The notes: generated from the letters alone by a model not told the origin. A DNA stretch of 44,094 nt from Bacteroidota bacterium (GCA_023418255.1 JAEZZZ010000064.1:1-44094), one strand, 5' to 3'. Numbered from the stretch's first letter, positions 7,880-17,354 are shown. Made by a program: numbers and translations.

Positions 7880-9337
7880 ATGAAATTAGAAACGCTCATA
7901 AAAAACTGTAACGTTGTTTCTGTCAAAGGAGACATACAGATTGAGATAACCGGAATCACTTCCGATTCGCGCACCGTAAAAAAAGGTTCGCTTTTTGTCG
8001 CGTTGGAGGGCATTTGCACCGATGGACATGCATACATTGGCAAAGCCATTGAGCAAGAAGCGGCGGTGGTTGTGTACGATAAGTCAATGATTGAGGAGTT
8101 TTATTCGCGTGTTACGTACGTGCAGGTGGAGGATAGTGCCGTGGCTGTGGCTCAAATTGCTTCTGAGTGGTTTGGTAATCCTTCGTCGCAATTGAAACTT
8201 GTGGGAGTGACGGGTACTAATGGAAAAACAACGGTTGCCACATTATTATATGAGATGTTTCGCTCGTTGGGGTATCCTGCCGGATTGCTTTCTACGATTG
8301 CCAATTTTGTGAACGATACCCGATTCCCAACCACACACACTACGTTAGATGCCATTTCGCTTAACTCCATGCTTCGCAAAATGGTGGATGCCGGTTGTGA
8401 ATATGCTTTTATGGAGGTGAGCTCACATGCAATTCACCAAAAAAGAATATATGGACTTGAGTTCAAGGGAGGGATTTTTACAAACCTTACGCAAGACCAT
8501 TTAGACTATCATAAAAATATGATAGAATATCGAAATGTGAAAAAAGCGTTTTTTGACACCCTTTCCGATCAAGCCTTCGCACTCACCAATATTGATGATA
8601 AAAATGGCGATTTCATGTTGCAGAACACGAAGGCAAAAAAATACAGCTATTCTCTGAAAAAAATGGGCGATTTCAAAGCGCGCATTTTCGAGAAGCATTT
8701 CGATGGAACCGATATTGAAATCAACCATCGTCCGATTGTAGTCCCTTTTGTTGGCGTATTCAATGTGTATAATCTTTTGGCAATTTTTGGCGCAACCGTT
8801 CTCTTGGGAATAGACGAAGAGGATGCCCTGCGGATGTTATCGGCATTGAAGCCGGTGACAGGTCGGTTTCAGACACTTCGTTCGCCCCAAAATATTACGG
8901 CCATCGTTGATTATGCACACACGCCCGATGCGTTAGCAAATGTCTTGAATGCTATTCACGAAGTACTTAACAATCGAGGACGTGTGATCACGGTGGTCGG
9001 TTGCGGTGGTAATCGCGACAAAACAAAGCGACCGATCATGGCGCGCGAAGCTGCCGAAGGAAGCGATCTTCTTGTGCTGACATCCGATAATCCACGTTTT
9101 GAAGAGCCGGAAGATATCCTACACGATATGCTCGAAGGACTCTCTGAAGAGCAGCGACGCAATGCATTGTCTATTGTCAATCGGCGCGAAGCAATTAAAA
9201 CGGCGTACGCGTTGGCAAAAGAGCATGATGTCATTCTTGTCGCGGGAAAAGGACATGAAGATTATCAAGAGATAAAAGGTGTAAAGCACCATTTTGACGA
9301 CAAAGAGGAGTTAGAAAAAATAATGTATAATTCATAG
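7880..9337 (+). CDS. murE: UDP-N-acetylmuramoyl-L-alanyl-D-glutamate-2,6-diaminopimelate ligase
   Basis: A 485-residue cytoplasmic Mur ligase that adds the third amino acid of the stem peptide using ATP. The P-loop is GTNGKTT (112-118), and the central domain shows MEVSSHAIHQKRI and TNLTQDHLDYH. The C-terminal domain contains DNPR (403-406), the motif that in MurE selects meso-diaminopimelate rather than lysine, so a Dap-type peptidoglycan is expected. Length is normal. It is 12 bases after ftsI and followed by mraY. Confidence 0.96.
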   Translation: MKLETLIKNCNVVSVKGDIQIEITGITSDSRTVKKGSLFVALEGICTDGHAYIGKAIEQEAAVVVYDKSMIEEFYSRVTYVQVEDSAVAVAQIASEWFGNPSSQLKLVGVTGTNGKTTVATLLYEMFRSLGYPAGLLSTIANFVNDTRFPTTHTTLDAISLNSMLRKMVDAGCEYAFMEVSSHAIHQKRIYGLEFKGGIFTNLTQDHLDYHKNMIEYRNVKKAFFDTLSDQAFALTNIDDKNGDFMLQNTKAKKYSYSLKKMGDFKARIFEKHFDGTDIEINHRPIVVPFVGVFNVYNLLAIFGATVLLGIDEEDALRMLSALKPVTGRFQTLRSPQNITAIVDYAHTPDALANVLNAIHEVLNNRGRVITVVGCGGNRDKTKRPIMAREAAEGSDLLVLTSDNPRFEEPEDILHDMLEGLSEEQRRNALSIVNRREAIKTAYALAKEHDVILVAGKGHEDYQEIKGVKHHFDDKEELEKIMYNS

Positions 9338-9389
9338 AGGTAATATTATCCTCAATCATGAACTCTTTTCATTTATAGAAAATAGAAAT

Positions 9390-10649
9390 ATGTTGTACTA
9401 TCTTTTTAAATATTTGGACACGTTAGATTTTCCCGGCGCGGGCATGTTTCAGTATGTCTCTTTTCGTGCTTCTATGGCTGCAGTACTCGCATTGATTATT
9501 TCCATATTTATTGGGATTAAGATTGTGCGCAAACTGCAACAAAAACAGATTGGAGAAACCATTCGAGACCTCGATTTGGAAGGGCAATATAGCAAAGTTG
9601 GCACACCAACGATGGGAGGAATCATCATCATCATCTCAATTCTTGTTCCTATACTTCTTTTCGGAAAACTTGACAATGTATATGTTATATTGATGATTGT
9701 TAGTACGCTATGGCTTGGTGTATTAGGCTTTGCCGATGATTATATCAAAGTGTTCAGAAAGCACAAAGAGGGTTTGAAGGGTAAGTTCAAAATTGTAGCT
9801 CAAATTGGATTGGGCTTGATTGTCGGATTGACGATGTATTTAAGTCCAGAAGTGGTGGCGCGAGAAAATATGGAAGTGCGCGTGAACAATGTGATTGAAA
9901 AAGTTCAATACGGAGGAGAAGATGTGAAAACTACACAAACCACCATCCCATTTGTGAAGAACAATAATTTCGATTACAAATCACTGGTTTCATGGATGGG
10001 CGATTATGCTGATGAAGCTGTATGGATTGTGTTTATCATCGTGGTTATTCTGATAGTGACAGCTGTGTCGAATAGTTCAAATCTTACGGACGGTTTGGAT
10101 GGTTTGGCATCGGGAACATCCGCCATCATTGGTGTCGCTTTGGGTATTTTAGCCTATGTTTCGGGGCGTGTGGACTTTGCCTCATATCTGAATATTCTGT
10201 ACATCCCCGGTAGCGACGAGCTGATGGTGTTTGCCGCCGCTTTTGTTGGTGCAACTATGGGTTTTTTGTGGTATAATGCCTATCCCGCACAAGTATTTAT
10301 GGGCGATACGGGCAGCTTAACGCTTGGAGGAATTATTGGTGTGTTTGCCGTATTGATTCACAAGGAGTTGCTGCTGCCGATTTTATGTGGTGTCTTTTTT
10401 GTTGAAGCTCTTTCGGTAATAGTCCAAGTGCTTTATTTCAAACATACTCGCAAGCGTTACGGGACAGGAAAACGCGTTTTTAAAATGACTCCTCTTCACC
10501 ATCACTATCAAAAACCGGGTGATGGCTCTATTGACGCGCTTATTCAGCGCCCACGCATTCCGCTTACAGAATCGAAATTAGTGGTTCGTTTTTGGTTAAT
10601 AGGATTAATTCTTGCCGTGCTTGCGGTAGCAACCTTAAAAATGAGATAA
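9390..10649 (+). CDS. mraY: Phospho-N-acetylmuramoyl-pentapeptide transferase
   Basis: A polytopic membrane enzyme that moves phospho-MurNAc-pentapeptide from UDP onto undecaprenyl phosphate, forming lipid I. It has the TPTMGGI motif (72-78), catalytic ADDYIK (115-120), NLTDGLDGLA (231-240), FMGDTGSL and the cytoplasmic HHHYQKPG near residues 370-377. At 419 residues it is longer than the ~360 of E. coli MraY. The extra length is a hydrophilic stretch at about 155-210 between membrane segments, a pattern I recall from other Bacteroidota MraY proteins. The next gene follows after four bases. Confidence 0.96.
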   Translation: MLYYLFKYLDTLDFPGAGMFQYVSFRASMAAVLALIISIFIGIKIVRKLQQKQIGETIRDLDLEGQYSKVGTPTMGGIIIIISILVPILLFGKLDNVYVILMIVSTLWLGVLGFADDYIKVFRKHKEGLKGKFKIVAQIGLGLIVGLTMYLSPEVVARENMEVRVNNVIEKVQYGGEDVKTTQTTIPFVKNNNFDYKSLVSWMGDYADEAVWIVFIIVVILIVTAVSNSSNLTDGLDGLASGTSAIIGVALGILAYVSGRVDFASYLNILYIPGSDELMVFAAAFVGATMGFLWYNAYPAQVFMGDTGSLTLGGIIGVFAVLIHKELLLPILCGVFFVEALSVIVQVLYFKHTRKRYGTGKRVFKMTPLHHHYQKPGDGSIDALIQRPRIPLTESKLVVRFWLIGLILAVLAVATLKMR

Positions 10650-10653
10650 AACG

Positions 10654-11997
10654 ATGGGAACAAAAGAAAAAATAGTTGTCCTTGGTGGTGGCGAAAGTGG
10701 TGTCGGGGCTGCCATCCTCGCACAAAAAAAAGGTTTTGATGTCTTTCTTTCAGATCACGGTGTGTTGAAAGAGATTCACCGCCGGGCATTAGAAGATCAT
10801 GCTATTGATTTTGAGGAACAAGGACATACAATGGAGAAGATACTTTCTGCCCACGAGATTATAAAAAGTCCCGGAATACCGGACACCGCACCGCTGATGC
10901 AGAGAGTAATAGCAAAAGGTATTCGTGTGATTTCGGAGATTGAATTTGCCGGAAGATATACCGACGCGAAAATGATATGTGTAACCGGGAGCAATGGCAA
11001 AACAACAACCTCATGGCTTATTTATCACATTTTGAAAAAGGCCGGTTTACATGTCGGTTTGGCAGGAAATGTGGGGAAAAGCTTTGCTCGCTTGGTGGCC
11101 GAAGAGTCGTTTGACTATTATGTGTTGGAGCTAAGTAGTTTTCAACTCGAACGCGTCTATGATTTTAAGGCCGATATTGCGGTATTACTCAATATCACTC
11201 CCGACCATCTGGATCGATACAATTATGATATGGAGCTTTATGCCGGTGCAAAAATGCGCATTATACGAAATCAGCAGGTGCATGACGCTTTTATTTATTG
11301 GTTAGACGATCCGGTGGTAACAAAAGAAATAGAAAAGTTGAAACCAAAGGCATCGTGTTATCCCTTTGCCGAAAAGAAAAATAAAAATGCATCGGCATAT
11401 ACCGAAAACAATCGCTTGTCGATATGTACGAATGGAGAACGATTTGATATGGAGTTAGAATTACTTGCTTTGCAAGGCATGCACAACGTTTACAACTCAA
11501 TGGCTTCGGGGATTGTGGCCAAGTTGCTGAATATTACAGATGAAACACTGCGCGAGTCGCTTGCTGATTTTAAAGGCGTACCACATCGATTGGAAAAAGT
11601 TGCCACCGTGCGTGGCGTGCAATATATCAACGACAGCAAAGCCACCAATGTAAACTCATGTTGGTATGCCTTGCAAAGCGTTGCAACGCGTCTTGTTTTG
11701 ATATTGGGCGGAACGGATAAGGGCAACGACTATTCACAAATCACGGAGTTGGTAAAAGAAAAAGTCAGGGCTTTGATATTCCTTGGCAAAGATAATAGCA
11801 AGCTGCATGCAGCTTTTGATGGATTGGTGGAACAGATTGTAGATGCTTGTTCCATGAAGGATGCCGTCAGTCAAGCCTATAATTTGGCGCAAAAAGGAGA
11901 TGTCGTGTTGTTATCGCCTTGTTGTGCTAGTTTCGATTTGTTTGAAAATTATGAAGACCGTGGTGAGCAATTCAAAGAATGTGTGCGTAGACTATAA
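10654..11997 (+). CDS. murD: UDP-N-acetylmuramoylalanine-D-glutamate ligase
   Basis: A 447-residue cytoplasmic Mur ligase that adds D-glutamate to UDP-MurNAc-L-Ala. The N-terminal Rossmann-like domain starts IVVLGGGESGVGAA, the ATP loop is GSNGKTTTS (112-120), the central domain has LELSSFQLE and LNITPDHLDRY, and the C-terminal domain has YINDSKATN and LILGGTDKG. Length and motifs are complete. It starts four bases after mraY. A 76-base gap follows before ftsW, the first sizeable break in the cluster apart from the 52 bases before mraY. Confidence 0.96.
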   Translation: MGTKEKIVVLGGGESGVGAAILAQKKGFDVFLSDHGVLKEIHRRALEDHAIDFEEQGHTMEKILSAHEIIKSPGIPDTAPLMQRVIAKGIRVISEIEFAGRYTDAKMICVTGSNGKTTTSWLIYHILKKAGLHVGLAGNVGKSFARLVAEESFDYYVLELSSFQLERVYDFKADIAVLLNITPDHLDRYNYDMELYAGAKMRIIRNQQVHDAFIYWLDDPVVTKEIEKLKPKASCYPFAEKKNKNASAYTENNRLSICTNGERFDMELELLALQGMHNVYNSMASGIVAKLLNITDETLRESLADFKGVPHRLEKVATVRGVQYINDSKATNVNSCWYALQSVATRLVLILGGTDKGNDYSQITELVKEKVRALIFLGKDNSKLHAAFDGLVEQIVDACSMKDAVSQAYNLAQKGDVVLLSPCCASFDLFENYEDRGEQFKECVRRL

Positions 11998-12073
11998 AAT
12001 AGATGCTTTATGGATAGAAAAAATAGTGATTTATTTGACATAAACCTGTTCAACACAATAAATAAAGAAAACA

Positions 12074-13435
12074 ATGAATGAAGAAAATATCAATATAAAT
12101 CTCAACGACCAACCGGCAGTTTTGACCGATGAGAAAACGGAAAACTTTTTTCAGAAAGTGTTTAAAGGCGATAAAGTGATATGGGCGGTTTTTGTCTTTT
12201 TGTGTATAATTTCACTCATTGAAATATTCAGTGCTACAAGCACCATTGTCTATCGTCAGCAAAATCAGTGGGGACCTATTTTACGTCACGGCATGTTTTT
12301 GCTGTTTGGTGTGGGAGTTATTCTTTTGATTCACAATATTCCGTATCGCTTTTTTTCATCGCTATTATTTGTTTTGATATTGTCAATATTCCTGTTGTTG
12401 TTGACACCGTTTATCGGCGTAAGTGTCAATGGTGCCGATCGTTGGATATCAATTATGGGATTTACCATTCAGCCATCGGAATTTGCAAAAATATCCTTAA
12501 TGGGGACTATCGCCTTTTTACTTAGCAAGCAGAACAGCACCAATGAGGGTACTCTTTTCAAATGGATGATTGGCTTGATACTTGTTGTGTGCGCTATCAT
12601 TGCTGTGGATAACCTTTCCACGGCAGTACTGCTTTTTACGGTATGTTTTCTGTTGATGTTTATCGGTCATGTCAAAATTATTCGTCTGCTCAAAGTAGCC
12701 GCGGCGGGCATCGCTTTCATTTTGCTGTTTGTTCTTCTTTTGACTGCAATTCCAAAAGACTGGACACAATCGGGTGTGCTCAACCGGTTTTCTACATGGC
12801 AAAATCGCATTGTCAATTTTGGTTCGTCCAATAGCAATAAAGAGTTAGATGAAGAGTCCTACTATACCATTACCGATGAGAATTTCCAAGTGGCACATGC
12901 CAAGATAGCCATTGCCAATGGAGGCGTTTTTGGGCGATTTCCGGGAAATAGCCGAGAGCGCGATTTCCTTCCGCAAGCCTATTCCGATTTTATTTATGCT
13001 ATCATCATTGAAGAGATGGGATTGGTTGGGGGCATTGTGGTGCTTTTGTTATATTTGATTATTCTCATCCGTTCGGGAATGATTGCACGAAAAATGGATA
13101 AACTGTTTCCTAAGTATCTTGTGCTGGGATCGGCGCTAATGCTCTCTTTTCAGGCATTCATCAATATGGCGGTAGCTGTTCATCTTATTCCCGTAACGGG
13201 GCAGCCATTGCCTCTCATTAGCCGTGGTGGAACCTCTACATTGGTTACATGTGCCTATTTTGGAATTATTCTGAGTGCCGATCGATTTGGGATAAAGAAA
13301 AAACTGAATGCCACAAAGCAGGAAAACGCTGTCGAGGAGATAAAAATTGAAGATGAGTTTGATGTGGAGGTACAAGCGGTTGCATTCGAGGAAGAACAAA
13401 ACGAAATACAATTTGAAGTGATTCAAAAAGCATGA
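12074..13435 (+). CDS. ftsW: Septal peptidoglycan polymerase FtsW (SEDS family)
   Basis: A 453-residue multi-pass SEDS glycosyltransferase that polymerises lipid II at the septum together with FtsI. Visible motifs are NGADRWI (119-125), QPSEFAK (133-139), the segment LPQAYSDFIYAIIIEEMGLVG, in which D305 corresponds to the essential SEDS aspartate, and GQPLPLISRGGTS (376-388). Two extensions are notable: about 35 hydrophilic N-terminal residues and an acidic C-terminal tail (about 415-450, rich in Glu/Asp). Both should be cytoplasmic. SEDS paralogues include RodA; position in the dcw cluster favours FtsW. Confidence 0.94.
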   Translation: MNEENININLNDQPAVLTDEKTENFFQKVFKGDKVIWAVFVFLCIISLIEIFSATSTIVYRQQNQWGPILRHGMFLLFGVGVILLIHNIPYRFFSSLLFVLILSIFLLLLTPFIGVSVNGADRWISIMGFTIQPSEFAKISLMGTIAFLLSKQNSTNEGTLFKWMIGLILVVCAIIAVDNLSTAVLLFTVCFLLMFIGHVKIIRLLKVAAAGIAFILLFVLLLTAIPKDWTQSGVLNRFSTWQNRIVNFGSSNSNKELDEESYYTITDENFQVAHAKIAIANGGVFGRFPGNSRERDFLPQAYSDFIYAIIIEEMGLVGGIVVLLLYLIILIRSGMIARKMDKLFPKYLVLGSALMLSFQAFINMAVAVHLIPVTGQPLPLISRGGTSTLVTCAYFGIILSADRFGIKKKLNATKQENAVEEIKIEDEFDVEVQAVAFEEEQNEIQFEVIQKA

Positions 13436-13470
13436 ATTTATTAAATAATAAACATTAAAAGAATAATAGC

Positions 13471-13869
13471 ATGAAATATAGACAAATTTATATAGTAATA
13501 ATCATTTGTACACTGTTTTTTTCATGTGCATCTCAATTTATTTATCAAAGTAATTTCGTAAAAAATCCACCCTCGTTAGGAATGGATAAATCTTCATTCT
13601 TAGCCGTTTATGGAGCGCCGTTTTCTATCAATTCCTATATGGATGAGGATGGTGCTGTTTGTGAAGAACTTGTTTATAAAGAGAAGATTGACCATAATGG
13701 GAGTTGGTTGCTTATAGGAGATATTCGATTCCTCAACAGCATTTTTGTTTTCAAAAATGGTAAACTTGTCAGCCAAACGCAGGAAGATGATTGGATGTAT
13801 CAAGAGCAACAAGAGAGAAAAAAAGATAGAAAAGCACTTATGTGGTTAACGCCCACATCTTCAGAATAG
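13471..13869 (+). CDS. Small predicted lipoprotein inserted between ftsW and murG; BamE/SmpA-like pattern
   Basis: I do not recognise a named family. The 132-residue product has an N-terminal hydrophobic segment (5-17) ending LFFSC, so C19 is a plausible lipidated cysteine, though with a loose lipobox. The rest contains LGMDKSSFLAVYGAPFS, a later ELVYKEK, and IFVFKNGKLVSQTQ. This order (G-M-(x)n-hydrophobic-YG-P, then a Tyr strand, then FxFxxGKLV) resembles the compact BamE/SmpA fold, which is inference. The C-terminus is strongly charged (QEQQERKKDRK). It lies in the cluster orientation, 35 bases after ftsW and 82 before murG, without a Shine-Dalgarno. A lipoprotein at this position is not part of the standard dcw order. 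Confidence 0.75.
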   Translation: MKYRQIYIVIIICTLFFSCASQFIYQSNFVKNPPSLGMDKSSFLAVYGAPFSINSYMDEDGAVCEELVYKEKIDHNGSWLLIGDIRFLNSIFVFKNGKLVSQTQEDDWMYQEQQERKKDRKALMWLTPTSSE

Positions 13870-13951
13870 GCGACCGGGTTATCATCGTTTCTTTCCTAAA
13901 ATAGATAAAAATTAAAGAAGACAAAATTCCAAATTATACAAAGATTGCCAA

Positions 13952-15097
13952 ATGAAAGCCAATAATTATCAATCAACATCAAAACTGCTAAAAGTAATTG
14001 TTAGCGGTGGCGGCACCGGAGGACATATTTTCCCGGCAATCAGCATTGCCAATGCCATAAAAAGGCGTTGGAGTGATGCCGAAATTCTCTTTGTAGGAGC
14101 CGAAGGGCGCATGGAGATGGAGCGTGTTCCCAAAGCAGGCTATGAAATTATTGGCTTGCCGGTTGCCGGTTTTGACCGCAAACGGTTGCACAAAAACGTT
14201 GCTGTGCTTTTTAAGTTTATGAGAAGTTTGCGTATGGCAAAAAACATTGTTCGCCAATTCAATCCCGATATCGCAGTGGGTGTAGGTGGCTATGCCAGCG
14301 GTCCAACGCTTCGAGCCGCATCAAATGCCGGAGTTCCAACTCTTTTGCAAGAGCAAAACTCTTATGCCGGAGTCACCAACAAGTGGCTGGCAAAAAAGGC
14401 ATCCAAAATATGTGTCGCGTATGATGGCATGGAACGTTTTTTTCCAAAAGATAAAATTGTTCTTACCGGCAACCCGTGTCGTCAAGATTTGTCGCTTCCA
14501 TCTGAACGAAAACAGGAGGCGTATGATTTTTTTAAACTTGATCCGACAAAAAAAACTATTTTGATGGTGGGAGGAAGCCTTGGAGCACGAACGCTTAACG
14601 AAAGTATCATCGGAGCTTTTCCCGATATTTCCAATGCCGATATTCAAATCATTTGGCAATGTGGAAAATATTATCATCGTGAGATGCAGCAACTGAAAGA
14701 TGCAGGACGCATTCCGAGCAACATCCATCTGTTTGACTTTGTCTCGCGAATGGATTATGCCTATGCCATTGCTGACTTGGTCATTTCGCGTGCCGGAGCG
14801 GGTTCCATTTCAGAATTTTGTTTGCTGGGCAAACCTGTTATTTTGGTGCCGTCACCTAATGTGGCGGAAGATCACCAAACATCCAACGCGAAAGCACTTG
14901 TGCAGAAAGAGGCGGCTATTATGGTGCGCGATGCCGACGCTCGCCAAGTTCTTTTTTCTACTGCACTGAAACTGGTGAAAGATGACCAACAGCTGCAAAC
15001 ATTGAGTGAAAACATTACGCGACTGGCAGAGTATGATTCCGCAGATCGAATTGTGGATGAGATAGAGCGAATTGTTAATAAAACTAAGAAAGGGTAA
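13952..15097 (+). CDS. murG: UDP-N-acetylglucosamine-N-acetylmuramyl-(pentapeptide) pyrophosphoryl-undecaprenol GlcNAc transferase
   Basis: A 381-residue GT28 enzyme on the inner face of the cytoplasmic membrane that converts lipid I to lipid II. The first G loop is GGGTGGHIFPA (19-29). Also present are GVGGYASGP, QEQNSYAGVTNK, a second glycine-rich loop MVGGSLGARTLN, and the donor-site segment SRAGAGSISEF with the following PVILVPSPNVAEDHQ. The N-terminus has about ten extra residues before the first strand. The murC ATG follows three bases after the stop, implying coupling. Confidence 0.96.
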   Translation: MKANNYQSTSKLLKVIVSGGGTGGHIFPAISIANAIKRRWSDAEILFVGAEGRMEMERVPKAGYEIIGLPVAGFDRKRLHKNVAVLFKFMRSLRMAKNIVRQFNPDIAVGVGGYASGPTLRAASNAGVPTLLQEQNSYAGVTNKWLAKKASKICVAYDGMERFFPKDKIVLTGNPCRQDLSLPSERKQEAYDFFKLDPTKKTILMVGGSLGARTLNESIIGAFPDISNADIQIIWQCGKYYHREMQQLKDAGRIPSNIHLFDFVSRMDYAYAIADLVISRAGAGSISEFCLLGKPVILVPSPNVAEDHQTSNAKALVQKEAAIMVRDADARQVLFSTALKLVKDDQQLQTLSENITRLAEYDSADRIVDEIERIVNKTKKG

Positions 15098-15100
15098 GAG

Positions 15101-16519
15101 ATGGGCCGCAACGAAAATGACAAAAACGGGACTATAGCTCAATATGAACGCGTCTATTTTATTGGAATCGGCGGTATTGGGATGAGCAATCTGGCGCGTT
15201 ATTTCCTTTCGCAAGGAAAGTTGGTGGGCGGATACGATCGTGTTCAAACGCCTTTGACCGATAAACTCGCTTCCGAAGGAGCTGATATCCACTATTTGGA
15301 TGATATTCATGCTATTCCGTCTGATTTTTTTGACAAAAATAAAACGCTTGTTGTTTATACTCCCGCTGTCCCTTCGTCGCATAGCGAGTTGAACTATTTT
15401 CGTAAAGAGGGCTTCTTGTTGATGAAGCGGGCACAACTTTTGGGTGAAATCACCAAATCGAGTCAAGCAATATGTTGTGCCGGAACGCATGGCAAAACAA
15501 CCGTATCGAGCATGGTGGCACATCTGCTTCGGCAATCGAAATGGGACTGCAACGCTTTCTTGGGAGGCATCCTTAAAAACTACGACACCAATTTGCTGTT
15601 GTCACCCACCAGCCCATTCACGGTTGCCGAAGCAGATGAATACGACCGTTCGTTTCACTGGCTTCATCCGTGGCTGGCAATCATCACATCCGTTGAGCCT
15701 GACCATTTGGATATCTACGGTACTGAGGATGCTTATCGCGAAAGTTTCGAGCATTTCACATCGCTCATTCGACCACATGGTTTTTTGATTGTCAAAAACG
15801 ATATTCCCATTTCGATACGTTGCGACAGCTCGGTCAAAGCGTACAGCTATTCTGAAAACGAAGGCGATTTTCATGCCGAAAACATTCGTATCGGTAATGG
15901 AACAGTCTTCTTTGATTTTGTTATGCCGAATGGTAGCAAAATAGAGAATGTGGAATTGGGCGTTCCGATAAAAATTAACATCGAAAATGCGGTGGCAGCG
16001 ATGGCAGCAGCCATCCTATGCGAAGTGGATAGAGATACCATAAGGTTCGCGATAAAAAGCTTTGGCGGAGCACGCCGCCGATTCGACTTTCGAATAAAGA
16101 CTGACTCGCTTGTGCTCATCGACGATTATGCGCATCATCCGCGCGAGGTCGCCGCTTCGGTGGCATCAATAAAAGCGCTCTATTCCGACAAGAAAATAAC
16201 CGGAATATTTCAGCCGCATCTCTACTCGCGTACGCGAGATTTTGCCGATGAATTTGCCGAAAGTCTTTCGCTTCTTGACGAAGTGATTTTGTTGGATATC
16301 TACCCCGCACGCGAAGAACCGATACCCGGCATTACGTCGCAAATTATTTTTGATAAAATAGCGATGTCTGACAAAATGTTGTGCAAAAAAGAGGAACTTG
16401 TTTCTATTTTGGAAAAGAAAAAACCGGAGGTGTTAGTCACTCTCGGCGCAGGAGATATCGACCGTCTATTGCCCGATATTGAAAGGCTATTAAACAAAAG
16501 ATTGAGTTCAAATACTTAA
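15101..16519 (+). CDS. murC: UDP-N-acetylmuramate-L-alanine ligase
   Basis: A 472-residue cytoplasmic Mur ligase that attaches L-alanine to UDP-MurNAc. It shows the N-terminal nucleotide-binding motif FIGIGGIGMSNLA (20-32), the ATP loop GTHGKTT (128-134), the central EADEYDRSF, and the C-terminal DDYAHHPREVAA and FQPHLYSRT, all characteristic of MurC rather than Mpl. Length is normal. It closely follows murG and precedes an internal promoter candidate for ftsQ. Confidence 0.96.
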   Translation: MGRNENDKNGTIAQYERVYFIGIGGIGMSNLARYFLSQGKLVGGYDRVQTPLTDKLASEGADIHYLDDIHAIPSDFFDKNKTLVVYTPAVPSSHSELNYFRKEGFLLMKRAQLLGEITKSSQAICCAGTHGKTTVSSMVAHLLRQSKWDCNAFLGGILKNYDTNLLLSPTSPFTVAEADEYDRSFHWLHPWLAIITSVEPDHLDIYGTEDAYRESFEHFTSLIRPHGFLIVKNDIPISIRCDSSVKAYSYSENEGDFHAENIRIGNGTVFFDFVMPNGSKIENVELGVPIKINIENAVAAMAAAILCEVDRDTIRFAIKSFGGARRRFDFRIKTDSLVLIDDYAHHPREVAASVASIKALYSDKKITGIFQPHLYSRTRDFADEFAESLSLLDEVILLDIYPAREEPIPGITSQIIFDKIAMSDKMLCKKEELVSILEKKKPEVLVTLGAGDIDRLLPDIERLLNKRLSSNT

Positions 16520-16557
16520 TAAACTAAAAAATGAATGTTCATTTAATTTAGATAGTG

Positions 16558-16565
16558 TATCTTTG
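16558..16565 (+). promoter_or_regulatory. Internal promoter candidate upstream of ftsQ (TATCTTTG)
   Basis: TATCTTTG is an exact TAnnTTTG -7 box in the 60-base murC-ftsQ gap, 14 bases before the ftsQ ATG, implying a very short leader. The -33 region has only a weak TTC. It would allow ftsQ-ftsA-ftsZ to be expressed separately from the upstream mur genes. Confidence 0.5.
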
Positions 16566-16579
16566 TAACAGTGAAATAG

Positions 16580-17314
16580 ATGAAGAGATTTCTTATCATA
16601 TTGGTCGTTGTGGCAGTGATGGCATATTTATTGTTTTGGAAAGCATGTGTAGACAGTTTTTCCTCTGCCGAAATGTGTCAATCGTTTGATATAATCATTA
16701 AAGACAGCGTGGAGTCGCAGTTTTTGCAATCGCGAGATATCGAACAAATGATTAAGAAAGAAAAGCTCTATCCGGTGGGCAAAACGTTTGGAGAAATCAA
16801 CACGCTGATGATCCATGACGCCATTATGGAGAATAAACTTGTGGAATCAGTAGATGTCTATTCCACATCACGTGGAAATGTGGTGGCTTCCATTCGTCAG
16901 CGTAAACCGATATTGCGCGTTGTATCAACAAAGACGAAAAAAAGTTTTTACATCGATAAAAAGTGTGAAGTGATGCCGGTAACATCCAACTTTGCTGTGT
17001 ATGTACCTATTGCCACAGGCGCCATTGATGAAGAGTTTGCTAAAAATGAGCTATATGATTTTGCCATCTTCCTAAATAGAAATGACGATTGGAATGCATG
17101 GATAGAGCAGATTGTCGTAACGGAAAACCAAGAGGTAAAGCTAATTCCGCGCGCCGGAGATTTTGCCATTGTGATGGGAACACTGGATGATTATCAAGCT
17201 AAGTTGGCTAAATTCGCTCTTTTTATCGAAAAAGGATTGAATGTGGTCGGATGGAACCGCTACTCTGAAATCAATCTCAAATACGACAATCAGATTGTCT
17301 GTAAAAAGAAGTGA
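16580..17314 (+). CDS. ftsQ: Cell division protein FtsQ
   Basis: A 244-residue bitopic membrane protein with a transmembrane helix at about 4-23 and a periplasmic remainder. A POTRA-like region at about 35-105 contains IEQMIKKEKLYPVGKTFGEIN and the VYSTSRGNVVASIRQRKPILRV strand pair. The beta domain ends in the NLKYDNQIVCKK tail seen in Bacteroidota FtsQ. It links FtsL/B to the early divisome. Identity of FtsQ proteins is low, but position between murC and ftsA settles the call. Confidence 0.92.
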   Translation: MKRFLIILVVVAVMAYLLFWKACVDSFSSAEMCQSFDIIIKDSVESQFLQSRDIEQMIKKEKLYPVGKTFGEINTLMIHDAIMENKLVESVDVYSTSRGNVVASIRQRKPILRVVSTKTKKSFYIDKKCEVMPVTSNFAVYVPIATGAIDEEFAKNELYDFAIFLNRNDDWNAWIEQIVVTENQEVKLIPRAGDFAIVMGTLDDYQAKLAKFALFIEKGLNVVGWNRYSEINLKYDNQIVCKKK

Positions 17315-17354
17315 ACCCCTTGCAAGAAGAAACGCAACCAATACGGCAAGAGTT

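Noticed and set aside
11861..12043. Plus-strand frame across the murD 3' end into the ftsW leader
   Set aside because: Mostly inside murD in another frame; a shadow of a real gene.
14852..15535. Long minus-strand frame of 227 codons opposite murG/murC
   Set aside because: Lies wholly on the opposite strand of two intact, well-supported genes and shows no family motif.
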